Assembly (NCBI RefSeq): GCF_020497125.1
Contig: NC_059082.1
Location: forward strand, 50,800,524 to 50,864,523
From: Mauremys mutica
Taxonomy: Eukaryota > Chordata > Testudines > Geoemydidae
DNA: 64,000 nt
Reading direction: 5' to 3'
Positions 49,370 to 62,432 of this stretch are shown in pieces; position 1 is the stretch's first letter, and each line of letters starts with the position of its first letter. The notes beneath the pieces are model-generated. The model did not search any database. It was not told where the DNA came from and saw nothing but the letters and a program-made list of their open reading frames with translations. The translations under genes were made by a program, and so were the position numbers.

Positions 49370-50936
49370 ATGAAGATTTTAACCTACATGTTCACCAGTG
49401 TAACAAGTGCTTACTCACCCAGAAAGAGCTCAAAGGATATTACATACATGGGGACAAATCCTCCTCCCTCAAGCCCACGTAATCAGGCTGAACACTGAGA
49501 TGGGACACAAGATCCCTCACCCACCACTGCCCTGGCTATAGAGTGCCAGTAGATATGTTCTGTGACAACTACAGCAGCTCTAAAGCTGCAACAGTCTCCC
49601 TTCCTGCTGGACTCCTGCAGAGGACAACAGCTAGTGGAGCCATGCGGTAGTGGCTCCGCCAAACCTGACCCCACTCCTCCCTGCCTTGCCTCCCTGTATG
49701 CAGCTGCACAGGAATGCAGAGAAGAGCTCTGCAGCATAGACACCAGAAATCCTACCCTCCTTTCCCATGATGGTTCCTCTGAAGGCAGAAATTTCGGCCG
49801 CAAAGGAGAAGAGAGAGGATTTAGTCCATAGGAATAGCTTCACCACCAATGTAATGTAGCCATCTCTAGAATGCAACCTGGCAACAGTGCACAGCAACAC
49901 TACATATCCTGTTTAGGATATGGGAAGTGACGGTTGTGCACCTAGGCACAGTGTACTTACACATCTGTATACAGTCTATTTTAAACTACAGAAATGTATG
50001 TGGTAGGTACATACTAAAGAATCTACTCCCTGGCCAACACATGAATGTATTTCCCTTTAGGGTTAATAGGAGGAACACTTTGAAAGGGGAACAGACATCA
50101 TAATGTGTATGTACTTAAAACCTGACAGAGAAAGAGACCATTGTTTTCATTGTGATCTGGAGGTTAGTACCGCAAGCAAGGAAAGTATTCTTAAGAAATG
50201 GAGTCTAGATTTTCCAAAATGACTAGTAGTTTTAGAGGCTGATTTTGAGAGCCGTTAGAGGGTCTGGACTGTTAAAAAATCAGGCGCCTTTAAAAGGTCT
50301 CAGATTGGGCACTGAGAAACAGACACATCCAATGTCACTAGTCAGTTAGGAAAATTTAGGCCAAAGATGACTTTTTGTGGTGAAACCCTACCTGTGTCTG
50401 TTCCTGCTGTAAATGGTGGGTTAGGCATGGTACCAGAGCAGTGTGTGTTTTCTGGCCTCCACGCTACATTTTTTCTATGCTCACCCTTGCTGTGGTGCTG
50501 CAGTGGGAAAAAGCCAATTCTATTACCAAAGAAAAAGCAATGGGACAAATCAGTGGGCTACATACCAGTACTGTTTCCAAGCTGACAGTCCAGTTTGGGA
50601 GCATGCATTTGATGAATTGGCTTGAACACGTGAATATGAAAGATCCAGAATACTTGGATGTAATAATCCACCTCAACGTTTTGGCTTTAATCACCCTCAG
50701 GCCCCAGGAACTTGCATGGAAAGACTAACAGACCATTGGGCTGATCAGGAGCTACTCCTTGGCTTACATGGTATGCTGCTGTGGAGAGGCACTGAAGGGT
50801 TAAACCTCTGGTCCCTAGTGCTGCTAGGCAGAAACAGTGTAATCTAGGGCAGAATAACACTTCATTAACAGAGAACAGCCCGGAAACCAAGTCAGCTGGA
50901 TGAGGCCATATAGGTAGGGGAAAGCTGAAGGAGATT
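49370..50936. other. Spacer downstream of PIGQ, nothing recognised
   Basis: This may include the end of the PIGQ 3'UTR, since no canonical minus-strand AATAAA was found close to the stop codon. No other gene or repeat is supported. Confidence 0.4.
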
Positions 50937-50944
50937 GTATAAAA

Positions 50945-51176
50945 CAGGGATTCTCAAACTGGGGGTCGGGACCTCTCAGGGAGTCACAAGATTCTTACGG
51001 GGGGGGCAGGAAGAGGGGTCGTGAGCTGTCATCCTCCACCCCACATCCCCCTTTGCCTCCAGCATTTATAATGGTGTTAAATATATAAAAAGTGTTTTTA
51101 ATTTATAAGGAGAGTCATACTTGGAGGCTTTCTATGTGAAAGGGGTCACCAGTACAAAAAAGTGTGAGAAACACTG
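50945..51176. mobile_element. Non-autonomous hAT element, 232 bp, near PIGQ end
   Basis: The ends are CAGGGATTCTCAAACTGGGG and, reverse-complemented, CAGTGTTTCTCACACTTT. Duplications GTATAAAA (50937-50944) and ATATAAAA (51177-51184) flank it with one mismatch. It begins 187 bp past the PIGQ stop codon, so probably inside the 3'UTR. Confidence 0.85.
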
Positions 51177-51362
51177 ATATAAAAACACTCCCACTTAAAA
51201 TGCAGCCCCTCCTCGCATACTACCAAAGTCTCAGCAGAGGATTTGATAGCATTGTCCCAGCTAGCAGCTGCTAGGTCCAGGCTCACTGGTCCTGGGAGCA
51301 GCGAGTGGGTTTGAATGGTGTTTTTTGGCTCATTCTTTCAGGCCTGGCTCGTTTGCTTCCCT

Positions 51363-51515
51363 TTAGTCCTGCTTCTCCCCTTTATGCTTCCAAGGGTAGA
51401 TCAACTCTCCAACAAACAGCTTCTTGCACAGAGAGCTCCAGGAATCCTTAGGGTAACAAGCATAGGTTGTGAGCCTGTAGGTCTGCACCACGCTGCCATA
51501 GGACAGAGGGTTTAT
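51363..51515 (-). CDS. PIGQ: PIGQ last coding exon
   Basis: PIGQ is a multi-pass ER membrane subunit of the GPI-GlcNAc transferase, which adds GlcNAc to phosphatidylinositol in the first step of GPI anchor synthesis. This exon encodes the final 50 residues: [15 protein letters not shown] at its start, [15 protein letters not shown] near the end, closing KGEKQD and a TAA stop. This C-terminal tail follows the last membrane helices. The acceptor is a pyrimidine tract ending CTTCCAG, and the exon starts in phase 0, matching the donor of the preceding exon. It follows the vertebrate protein closely and is intact. Confidence 0.95.
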   Translation of the reverse strand: MNPLSYGSVVQTYRLTTYACYPKDSWSSLCKKLFVGELIYPWKHKGEKQD

Positions 51516-54500
51516 CTGGAAGTAGAGAAGGAAGAGGGACAATGGCAATGAAAACGGGTCATGGTATGAACTGTGGACAACTGAGGAAAGCGAGAGGGTG
51601 TGTTTGCAATTCTTTCTGCCTTTGTACAGTCACATTAACGCCCTATTAGAATCTCCCAGCTATACTGCTGCACGCTAATGGGTTAAAAGAGTTTGCTGGC
51701 TATGTAATAATACTTTGTTCTTCTACAGCACCTCCCACCTGCAGATCTCAAATGAATTTAGCCTCACAATCTCTCTGTGGGGAAGGAATTGTTACCCTCA
51801 TGTTACAGATAGGGAAACAGAGGCACAGCCCAAGTCCTAAGCCTGTTTTAGAGCACTGCTAAGGTTTCATCTACTTGACAAAATGGAACTGTACTGTAAC
51901 CATGTTCACAGACATGGCATTAAATAGAATACTCTTTTGGGGACACATTTGTACAGCACTTCTGTGGAATATACCAGTAAGATTAATTAATTATTGGCTC
52001 AATCCTGCAAGAGGCTGAGCACTGTGGCACCGATCCAGCAATGCACCTACGCATATACTAAACTCAGCACCTATTCCACCTTTTGCAGCATCAAGTCCAA
52101 TTAGAACTGGATGCATGCCGCAGAACATTTCACATGACTAGTCAGTAACACTTTAAAATTAATTCTCTTTGGCTGGGTTCACATCTTTGCTTTGTACCAA
52201 TTGCTAGTGAATGAGACATGTTCATGGAAAAATAATTTTAAGTGAATACTGAGCAGATTCACAGGAAGCTAGGTTTGAATTTGTCAAGATGAGCATTTGC
52301 AGCAGAAATCTAAGAGCTGTGCTCATCCAGTCAGGGAACAGAATCATACTATGTGATTTGTCTGTCTAACCCAAAATAACTAATGCAGCTCAAATTTCAA
52401 ATACTCTCAATCTCCAGACCAATAATTAATCACTGAAGTTATTGGAGAGTAATTCTGAATAGATTTAATCTGTTCAAGATGGGGACAACGGGGAATCTGC
52501 CAAAAGAAAAAGACGCAACATTTGAATAACTTTATTACTAGCTATTCTCCCAGCTCCATCCACACTGTTAAATCTTAGATGGAAACAGGTCCATTTGGGG
52601 GGGAACGACAAAGGATTGTTGCTAGGGAAGTGAGCCATCTTGTACATTCATTTGGTGGCCACTGACTATTTGGACACAATATTCCTATGCCCAGTTAGTT
52701 GAAATGTACATCTGTGTGGAGGACTGGTGGCATAGGAGTGAATTTCACCTACTGAGGGATAAGAAATGGCTTTCAACCCAGCACAGCATAATCGTATCTT
52801 ACTGTCATGTTTTAAATTTAAAAAAAAAAAAAAACAGTTTTGTTAGGGAAGTTGCTGTCATGAGTTCTTTTTATACAGTCTCTGTAGTTCAAGGCTATAT
52901 AAACTGATAAAATACACCTCCCTTGTTTCATAATGGAATAGTTCCATTTTCCCTTCTTCTTTTAACCCTTTCCAAACAGCTTGTTGTGGAAAAGGAAATT
53001 TCTTGGTGAATGTGCAAGGAGGGATCAAAGTTGTAAAGAAGTCAAATCCTCTAGATCCCCTTTTATAAAACTTGGCTGCATGAAAATCAGGGAAGCCAAT
53101 AGCTAGTAACCAGGAGTATTATTTGATATGTTTACAGAAGACATTATTTTAAAACTCAGTGTAAATACTAAGTTGAACAGTGCTTTTTGGAGTGAATTAA
53201 ACACCAATGGAATCTTCCTGCCCTCACCACTATACTTGTATTTGGATTCTACATTCTGATGACACTGAACTTTTTTTTTAAATTAAAAAAACAATTGTTT
53301 GCTGAATCCTCATAAACCAGCTGCAGAGACAGCCCAATTCAAATTAGTCTACAAATCATTTTTATTCCATCATGACATTGTCATACGTTTCTGATCTGCT
53401 GCCACCTAGATCAACTTAGTGCCCAGAGACAGGGAGAATCATCAATCGTCCAGGTCTTATATTTTGTACGTGTGTGCACAATTATACACACACCCAAACT
53501 TTGTCCCCTTTGGCACAGTGTGGGGAAGCATTGCTTCACGGGGTAATGAGGCACATGGGGATAATAGGCAGGTGGCACAAGGCAAGACTATCATGGAAGC
53601 TGGGGACAGAAATAGCATGAGTTGCTACACTGAGAGCTCAGTGTAGCACTGTGTGAATTTTAATCTGTGTCAAAATAGGTTTCCCAGATTTTCATGCTGC
53701 AAATCCTGATCTGATAGTGGTAAGGCCCACCGGATTTCTGAGACAGGCCTGCCTGGCATTACTGCCCCCACACTGCAGCAGAAAGCCACTTTTACTGTGT
53801 GCTGACCTTTCGGGGTGGGACCAGGATACAGAGGGTCAATCTATCCAGGCCCTTCTGAACCTCTCTTCATACAATATATGGTGCCACATGTTAGGAAGAT
53901 TCCTTTCTGTGATGGGCCTATTGATCAAGATCTTATTGTGCTCACCAACTAACTCCTTGATCTCTTTAACCTGGAGCAGCCACCACCATGCCGCTATAAT
54001 CACTGGGGCCACATCCTCAGCCCCGCCATATTGCCTTGCATCTCTCCAGTGGCATAAAGAGAGCCAAAACTGTGCACACCTTCCCTGTGGGGGAGATCCC
54101 TGTGAGCATAGTCAGAGCAGCTGGCTCTTATGCCATCCCTTGGCCCCAGCAGAGGAAACAGGCACTATGGTCACAGCAAACTCTAGCTCTGCTATGCCCA
54201 GCTCGTGGATGGTACCTGGAGAACTGTTGCCAGCTGGTGCAGATTAGACTAGCTCCAGGCTGCTCTATCCTATGTGGAGATGCAAGTAGAAGTTAGAGTG
54301 CGGGTGGAACCAGGTGAAAGTATAGATGAGTTGTAGCTGACTTCTTGATGGCCCCCCTTCCACTGCAACAAGTGGATCTCAGCTGCAGCAAAGAAACTGG
54401 CCCACTGTTGTCAAAGTCTTGCTTCTTGCTATTCTACTGACCAGCAGACTGTACTGCAAGAATGGACTAGCTCTGCAAATAGTGATCAGGAAATAGAGAT

Positions 54501-55270
54501 CCCCCAATTGCTCCTGCACTTGTAATGAGAAATTATCTGTTGCCACCATATCAGCCCATTTTCAGAAAAGCCTTTCTTGAACACCTGTTCCTTAGAGGAT
54601 GGAAAATGTAAGATTTGAAAGACAGCAAGGAGGAGACTCCTTCCCTCAGCTCATCACAGGACAATCCCGAGATGAAACTAAGAACATTTCACAAGGCATC
54701 CACACTTCTTTTCCTGTCTACAATGAACCAAGCTGACTGGTGCATTAGGTAGCTCATGCTTAGCAGCTCATCTGGAAGGGAAGGCCCTCTTACTAGAGCT
54801 GGGTTTTGGTTCTCCTTAACTGTTTACTACTCTGGTTGAGCATGGCCAGTCTTTTTTGTCTCTCTCAAGGCACAGCATTTTTTAAAGCACAGCTGCAGAC
54901 ATCAGGGCAGTGAGTTAATGCTAATCACAGACGTGATGGACTGTCATTACTCACAACTATTCAAGTTTCATTTTGTAACATACAGAATGCTGCTTCTTAT
55001 GTATAATGCTTCATTAGAAGCCAACCAGATGAACACAAAAGCAAGGCACACTAGCTAGGAGCGATAGACTGCAGCACCAAGGTGAAATATACTTTCTCCC
55101 ACCTCCATATCCCAGAACTCCACTGAAACTTTGGAGATGCTTTTCCCTAGAATTCCATCTTGGGAGAGCTATCAGAACTCTTTCTTAAGCAGTCAGAATC
55201 ATAGGGACAGTCCTGCTGGCAATCCTATAGCAAGGACACAACTGTGAGCACCAAGCAGCCTGTGGTTTAC
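51516..55270 (-). other. PIGQ last intron
   Basis: A 3.76-kb intron. It holds a MIR-like SINE around 51708-51850 (TGTTACAGATAGGGAAACAG, GAGGCACAGCCC) in reverse MIR orientation. The rest is AT-rich and unclassified; the 176-residue plus-strand frame at 53717-54247 has no supporting feature. Confidence 0.7.
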
Positions 55271-55332
55271 CTGCATTAAGAGTCGAAGAGGTTTTCCAGG
55301 CTTCTGTTCAAGGACTCTGAACTTCACGCTAG
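55271..55332 (-). CDS. PIGQ: PIGQ penultimate coding exon
   Basis: A 62-base exon from acceptor GCTTTTCAG to donor GTAAAC. It completes a split Ala codon (phase 1) and encodes SVKFRVLEQKPGKPLRLLMQ. This loop segment joins the membrane-helix exon to the C-terminal tail. Phases agree with both neighbours, and no stop or indel is seen. Confidence 0.94.
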
Positions 55333-55867
55333 CTGAAAAGCAAACAAAGAACCATGATGAAGGAGAACAATCTCCATTCTCTTCTTGGATCAATGAGTTA
55401 AAAGGGATTTCCTAAAAGTCACACAAGAGAGCAAGCCTGGGGATCATGGCAAGGGAACTACAATGATCTATATTTGCTCCTAGCATTCCAGCAAAAAAGG
55501 GGAATGCTCTACCCCATGTAAATGAGGGACAGAAAGCTCTCCTTTAGTCATTTTTCATATGGCTACTGTACATGTATACATTTCCCTTCTGCTTTCAGAC
55601 TAGGTGGGGGTAGGCCTGTGATAGTGGATGACACAAAGGCATTTGAGTACATTCAAAACAATCAATGACTATTGACCACAATGAAGCCATTCATACATTT
55701 TCAGCATGCTATTAACCGCTGCAGCTGCCACTCCAGTTTTCACTCCTGTATTCCCTCCAGGGCTCACTAAATCCCACAGGACCTTAACAGTCAGACAGGG
55801 AAGATGGTAGATCCAAGCTATGACATATTCTACATAAACAAAGCTTAATGTAACATTTAAAAGAGGG

Positions 55868-56060
55868 AGAGTACAGTATTTTGCACTTTATAGAGGGGCC
55901 TTTCATTGGAGGTTCTCAAAACACTTCCCGCCCCCCCCGAAATCAATCCTCAGAACACCCCTACAAAACAGGTCTGTATTATTATCCCGTTTTACAGATG
56001 GGGAAACCAAGGCACAGAGAGCTGAAGTGACTTGCCCAAGGTCAGTTGTAGAATCAGAAA
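55868..56060 (-). repeat. MIR SINE, reverse orientation
   Basis: CCCGTTTTACAGATGGGGAA, then ACCAAGGCACAGAGAGCTG and AGTGACTTGCCCAAGGTCAG follow the MIR core in reverse. Confidence 0.85.
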
Positions 56061-56280
56061 TAAAATCCTTTATATAAGTACTTGTATGGCCCCATCACCA
56101 TAGTATCTAAGTGCATCCCAAATTTTTAAAAAACAAAAATAACCTCTCCCCGTTCTTAATCTTTAGATTAGTTTATAGTTTGATTGTGTGTGTGTAGAAA
56201 TTAAGGGAAAGCTAAGTCAAAGGAGTATGACATTTAAGTTCTGCAATTGGTGAGGCCTGTGGTCATTCTTGTCTCTTGTT

Positions 56281-56368
56281 GGAGTGAATTCCCTATTCTA
56301 AAGTCCAGCTCCTGTGTAAAGCAGAATTTAAACAGCAACCGGACCTTAGAATAGGGAATTCACTCTCC
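56281..56368. repeat. 25-bp inverted repeat, 35-base loop
   Basis: The left arm GGAGTGAATTCCCTATTCTA (then AAGTCC) at 56281-56306 pairs with the right arm GGACCTTAGAATAGGGAATT (then CACTCTCC) at 56341-56368, with one mismatch and a 2-base bulge. Confidence 0.85.
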
Positions 56369-56399
56369 ACATGAGCCTCCCCTATAGGATGACAGTTTC

Positions 56400-57330
56400 A
56401 CTGTTCCAGTGAAAGGTAAATGTCGTGGAAGGTCATGGTGATGGAGGAAGAGGTGTTTCTCATGTAGCTATGGCCAATCCCATGGGGCACTTTGACTATC
56501 AGGACAGAGACCTTGAACTGGATTCTGGCTTAATTGGGGAACCAGCATAAAGCAAAGCACCAAGGTGATGTGTTCTGGTGATCTGTGTTGCTAAATAGAC
56601 AGGCTTCCACATTTTGTAGCCTGTGGCTTCATTCCCAGATGTAATGAGTTTCAGTAATCAAGCCTGGCGGTCATGAATGAATGGATCGCTATGGGCAGGT
56701 CTCTATCCAATAGGATGGGGCACACTCTTCTGGCCAGACACAGATGGTCGTGGGCATTTTTTGCTACCGTGATTAATTAGGCATTCAACAGCACCAAGGA
56801 ATCCAAAAGGACCCCAAGGCTGGGGACTTAAGAAATTTGAGGGTAGATTCCCTTGACAGTGCAGAGCGTTACACAGCAGGCAAGATCTTTGAAGCACTTC
56901 CCTTTGCCAGCCAGCATCACCTCAGTCTTGTCTGGGTTCAGCTCAAGCCAGGAACTTGTTGTCCAGGTGTTTATTCCAGTCAGTCATTGATGAAAGCTGG
57001 GAAATGATGCTGTTTACATTTGTCATAAAGGAGATGTAGAACCGAGTGCCATCTGCAAGCTGCTGGCACTTCAGCCCATGTTGCCTCAATGGCTCCCAGT
57101 GGTTTCATATAGATAGTGAATAATACCGAGTAGAAGACTGAGCCCTGCGAGTGTTAGCAGGTGAGGACTCTGGAGAAGGAAGAATGGTTGCTCATAGTGA
57201 CGTTCTGCGTTCAGTCTGACAGGATGTATCTTAGCCATTTCAGGGCATTTCTATTCATGCCAGCAATTTATTTGAGATGGGACAGGAGTGATCAAATAGT
57301 ATCAAATGCTGCCGAGAGAACTAGCAGAGC
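56400..57330 (-). pseudogene. L2-clade LINE reverse-transcriptase relic
   Basis: On the minus strand, L2-type landmarks appear in order: AGLSSTRYYSLSI (in place of GVPQGSxLSP), LADGTRFYISF (the YADD box changed to LADG), LNPDKTEVMLAGKG, SLGVLLDS, AIHSFMTARLDY and FPN-stop-ARIQFKVSVLI. Several stops and frameshifts are present. It is a deep relic, far older-looking than the CR1 fragment at 8.4 kb. Confidence 0.8.
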
Positions 57331-57369
57331 AAGAACACGTGTGCTTCTCCTGCCTGAAGGCCAGGCTGG

Positions 57370-57480
57370 ACAGTGAAGTGACTTGCCAAAGGTCATAAAG
57401 CAGGTCAGTGGCCGAGCCAGAAACAAAACCCAGTTTCCCTGACTCTCAGTGGAGTGCCTCACCCACTACATAATGCCACT
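57370..57480 (-). repeat. MIR SINE 5' portion, reverse
   Basis: AGTGAAGTGACTTGCCAAAG, GTCATAAAGCAGG and GGCCGAGCCAGAAACAAAAC match reversed MIR. Confidence 0.75.
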
Positions 57481-57759
57481 TTCAAGAGAAAAACTGTTCT
57501 AACCCCAGAATGCAGCATATCCACCACAATTCAGGACAGCTTGCTTCAGTCTGTCTCTCTTTGGTCACTGCTATGCGTACAGCTCTCTTGACTGGAGGAC
57601 TACAGCTCTGATAGATTTCCAGGTGGTTTTATAAAAACATTTCACTTTAGGTGTGTAGGAGTAAGATCTATAGACTCCTAACCTATGGATTGATCATTAC
57701 CCATCTACACTTGTTTAGGAGACATGAATACTAGAGTATTGTCAATTCAGAGTCTAAGC

Positions 57760-58176
57760 CAGGGGTGGCCAACCTGTGGCTCCGGAGCCACATGTGGCTC
57801 TTCAGAAGTTAAAATGTGGCTCCTTGTATAGGCACCAACTCCAGGGCTGGAGCCACAGGTGCCAACTTTCCAATGTGCCGGGGGTGCTCACTGCTCAACC
57901 CCTGACTCTGCCACAGGCCCTGCCCCCACTCCACCCCTTCACGCCCCCTCCCCTGAGCCTGCCATGCCCTCACTCCCCCCCACCCCAGCCTCCTGCATGC
58001 CACGAAACAGCTGATGGGGAGGTGCGGGGAGTGAGGGGTAGGCACTGATTGGCGGGGCTGCCGGTGGGTGGGAGGCGCTGGGAGTATGGGGGAGCTGCTG
58101 ATGTATTACTGTGGCTCTTTGGCAATGTACATCGGTAAATTCTGGTTCCTTCTCAGGCTCAGATTGGCCACTCCTG
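57760..58176. mobile_element. Non-autonomous hAT element, 417 bp
   Basis: The ends are CAGGGGTGGCCAACCTGTGG and TTGGCCACTCCTG. A perfect 8-bp duplication GTCTAAGC flanks it (57752-57759 and 58177-58184). No transposase. Confidence 0.95.
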
Positions 58177-59198
58177 GTCTAAGCCAAGGAAATCAGAGGC
58201 CAGATGTCAGGGCTGAACTGAGCTGCAGTTAAACACTGCACTAAATCCTCAATGATAGTAAAGTAAGAAATTCAGAGTGTTGAAACAACCTTCATGATCT
58301 TTCCAAGATCAACTGATCAGTAACATATGCCAAAAAAGCAATACCACTGGGACATGACTCAGTAATTGGTGACAGAAACCAAGAAGGAGGGAAATGAAAG
58401 AATGCTGGTTCTTGAAGAGCTATCTCTGCTTTGAATTTTGATCAGATCCTCTCTCTCCTCACCTCTCTCAGATAAAATGTTCCTGTTTTGGGTTGGGGGT
58501 GGTCAGAGACCATGGAAACCCTAAAAGATGACCTCCCATGATGTCCCTCCTGAACAGAGGTCCTAATATATTTTCATTTTCCTTCATCTTGAAGGCTGGA
58601 TTGTATCAAATAATAGATAAATAACTTTTCTATATCAATATCAACATGATTTTCTTCTAGCTATTCACTTGCAGTTTACTGGACAAATTTCTTCAGCTGC
58701 ATTTCTGTCCCACAAAGACAGCTCCTAGCAGATCAAGAACTTCCTGCAAGTCAATACATGGAGACCTACTGACAACAGGCACTGGAAAGCAACATTGTTG
58801 GTAGCATTCGCCACCTTTGCTCCCAAAGCTGAGCCTGGCATCTCTCCAATAGACAAGGCCACTATCATCAGCCTCGGGCTTCCTTTCCATTTCATGACTG
58901 GCCTTGGTTCCGTGATGATCAAGCTCTTCACGTTGTTGCTTTTAGAACTCTGTGCTTCATATTCTTAAACTTGCTTGGGGCTTGTGGTTTAGCCTGCTTG
59001 ATTTAAATTGGTTGAGCTATCTCTGTTTTCAGCTAACCCCATTTCAGTGCTATCCTTTAGCCTGGTCCCAAAAATGGCTGTCAAACAGTGGCTTGGCAGA
59101 AAGTAACTTTGAAATGGCAACAGGTTAACCTCAGAAAGGGAATGCTTATCTGAAAGTTACCCAGAGTTCTTTGGCTCTGAAATTAAGCTAGAAACCAC

Positions 59199-59270
59199 AG
59201 GTCAGATCCTTAGCTAATGCAAATCAGTGTAACTCCATAGAAGTCAATGCAACCTGAGGATCTAACTTTT
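59199..59270. repeat. Palindromic MITE copy
   Basis: CAGGTCAGATCCTTAGCTAA at the left, CAGTGTAACTCCATAGAAG in the centre and ACCTGAGGATCTAAC at the right. Same type as 30663-30744. Confidence 0.6.
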
Positions 59271-59739
59271 CTGAAGAACAGATTCTCTTGAAGTATATCT
59301 ATACCTTGGTTCCCAGCCACATAGGGATGGGTGAAAATTAAAGAGAAAAGCACAAGTTATCACTTACTTGAATATCAGAGGATTTGAGGTTTGGACCAGT
59401 CCCTGACCCAGCTGGCCTATTCTGCTATAAATAAGCCGAACTGATTTAAAAACTGTATAGTAGAATGGTACCTTTTGTTTCAATGTTCTTTATAATGTTG
59501 CCTATGACTCAGCTTTAGTGTCACATTAGTTTCCACTAACTTTATCATCAGGCTTCGCAGGATAACTAGTTAATAGTATTGATAAGTGCATGGATTTTGC
59601 ATTAGGAACCTGAGTACTTTTCAGGCACCCTGCCTCTTTCAGTGCAATAAGCTACCTGTGCATTAGATCAAGCCCACTCACAATACCACTGTGAAAGGAG
59701 AAGCCTGTGCTTTTGCCTGTACGGTGGTGTAGGACCAAC

Positions 59740-59854
59740 CTGCAAGTCTGTAGGATCTGCAGAGCCGAAGGATGACTGAATAAAGGGGCAGAGAGTCAAT
59801 GAGGTCCACGAGCAGATGGATCAGGCCCTGCACAACCACCACCAGCAGACGGAG
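59740..59854 (-). CDS. PIGQ: PIGQ coding exon (membrane helix)
   Basis: A 115-base exon in phase 0 to phase 1, encoding 38 residues: [20 protein letters not shown] then [18 protein letters not shown]. The first half is a hydrophobic membrane segment characteristic of PIGQ. The acceptor is TTTTTAG and the donor GTTGGT, a weak but canonical GT site. Reading frame and phase agree with the flanking exons. Confidence 0.95.
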
Positions 59855-60882
59855 CTAAAAAGAAACAGTTAGTTAAGTAAACAGGCAGGACTGAGGTAAG
59901 CAGTTGGGCTAACAATATCAGAAGGGACTAGTGATTTGGTGGGGGCTTCAAGTTGTGGATGCTCACCACAAGGCATCCTCAATGGGTCAGATTTTCAGAA
60001 AGTGCTAAGCACCCACCCTGTCAGAGTCAGGATCCTTAAGAATCTTGCCGTAGGTCTATAACAGTAACCTTGGTGCCAGTGGCAAAAGCATGTGGTATAC
60101 TCTACTTTCAGATAATTGGCCAGCATATCAAAGGCTGATGTGGGGAGTTCAGGCTTCTGTTTCCAGTAGCATCCATCGCTCTGTCTAGCAGCTGCTGGCA
60201 AATAGGTGCAAACCCTTGTCTCTAAAATAGCTTGCTTGTGACTGAAGAATCCCTTTATAGAGCATTTAAGCAGGAGCACAACAGTTAGAAACGAGTTCTC
60301 TGCTTAGTATCCTCACACAGCCCCTTGCCATGGCTGATTTGAGCACCTCCTTTTGTCATACTATTGATCACTTTTTTTCTGTCAAACTCATTTGAGTCCT
60401 GTACTATTTTTACCCTTCTCCCTTTCAAAAGAGGGGCTAAAATTATGTGAAGGTTCCAGCCTTTAGTGGAAAAACGTGCATCCATGTCTCAAATCGGACT
60501 GGTCAGATTGGACAAAGAGTCCGATTCCCTCCCCAAAAGTCTTGCCAAGTAGATTTTAATGGAAAAGGTTAATTTCCGGATGGAAAAGTTCTGGGTCAAA
60601 CCAGAGGTGCAGTCACCCCAGGAAATGGGAGGGAAAGATTAAACATGGCTCCAGGGAAAGACAGTGGGGCAGTTTGTCCTGATGACTTTGATTTTCTGGG
60701 AATTCCCTTCAGAGAAACACAAGTATGTATCCTGAATTCCATCTGCTTGGTCCACATTGCTTGCAGGCAAGAACCCTTCCTGGGACAGTCATAGGAATAT
60801 ATTTGTATGGGGATGGGGGAAAATGACTAGGGATCTTTTTTACACTTCACTCACATACATAGATGAGATGTGACCATCTCTA

Positions 60883-61029
<147 letters not shown>

Positions 61030-62432
61030 TTAGACAGCATTAAGTGGTTAGACTGTGGGCATGTGGAAGATTCTCAATACCCCTCTCCCCATGCCACTGC
61101 TTCTGAGCCCATCTAGTTGGTAAATAATACTTTATTACTCTGAATACTTCCAGTGGTCCCGCCTTCAATAAATGCCTGGCATAAATCAACATAGCTCCAA
61201 CCTGAGTCTTTAGCTTTAGATTCCATTTTCCATAACAGAGAGGATACAGGATAATAATGCATCATCATTTCTTCAGTATAGTACCCAAAGGGTCCTTCCC
61301 CAGAGGCAGATCAACATCATGGATTTAAGCACATAACCAGAAATACACTATAACTCACTCCTGGCCAACTTCTAGTTTACAGCTATTTTTTTTTTCAAAT
61401 AAAGGCATCCCCCACCTTTACTTAGCAAAATCATCATGTATTAGCATCTCACAAAGTCTTTTCACGTCTGTGCTTTGAAAGCCTGTTCCCACAGAAGCCA
61501 ATGACAAAACTCCCACTGGCTTCAATGTCAGCAGGATGAGGCTCTTAGCGCCAAACCCATTATCATCAATATACAATGGGACAGAACCCTGCAGTAGCAC
61601 ACACAGCCTTTCTGACACTGACATTCTTACTTTCCTGTCATTGGGAAAAAGAGGAAAAATAGCTCCTCTAGTATTGTGTAAGAGGCTTAAGATTATCTGT
61701 TGCAATTCACTGAGATGCACTGGTCCCGGAAGTTACCAAATAGCACTTCAGCAGAGATTACAAAGGCAAAGTCGGAAGCTGCAATGAAGCTAGGCACTCT
61801 CTCAGTGTACCTGCAATTCTCAAGGTAAGTGAAAATATAAAATAACGTGCCAAGAAGATTTTTACTCAGCACCATTTAAATTATTCTTTTTAAATCAGGC
61901 CAGAGGAGCCTGGCTCTGACCAACTTTCATGTTGTTTCCATGACATTTTAGAGTTTAAAAGGCAGAGTTACACTATTCCAGAAAAATGTTTTCTACATGC
62001 TGGTGAAAACGTGTGGGCCAAGCTCCAACCCAACGTGAATTAAATAGGGTCTTTTAATAGAAACACTAAGAAGCATGTTACTATGGCAACACTGCTGGGC
62101 ACCACTATAATTATTTAAATTGTCTTGCTCCCACATATCCATTCCTCTACCCTTACCCTGAGAGGTAGAGAGCATCTGCAACTCTCACTGACATTGCTAC
62201 AACTGCTCAGCACCTCACAGGATCAGTTCCCTTGAATCTGGGGAGGAATGATGAATCTGGGGTACAGCAGAGAGGAGCCAAGCAGACAACTTGCCAAGAG
62301 CTGTACTCAATTTGGATATAATGGAGCAGTTGGTAGTCTGCACCCCAATATGAAATGAGGCAAGATCAGGTCATGCTGCAGGACTTTGTGGCCAGAGTGT
62401 AGCACAGCACCTCCTTGATGCTCTGCCACTAC

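Larger units (their letters stand above)
55333..59739 (-). other. PIGQ intron with L2, MIR and hAT insertions
   Basis: A 4.4-kb intron carrying a MIR (55868-56060), a 25-bp inverted repeat (56281-56368), an L2-clade LINE relic (56400-57330), a second MIR scrap (57370-57480), a hAT element (57760-58176) and a palindromic MITE (59199-59270). Confidence 0.75.

Noticed and set aside
53717..54247. 176-residue plus-strand frame inside the PIGQ last intron
   Set aside because: No domain, no splice context, and no match to a known antisense gene.
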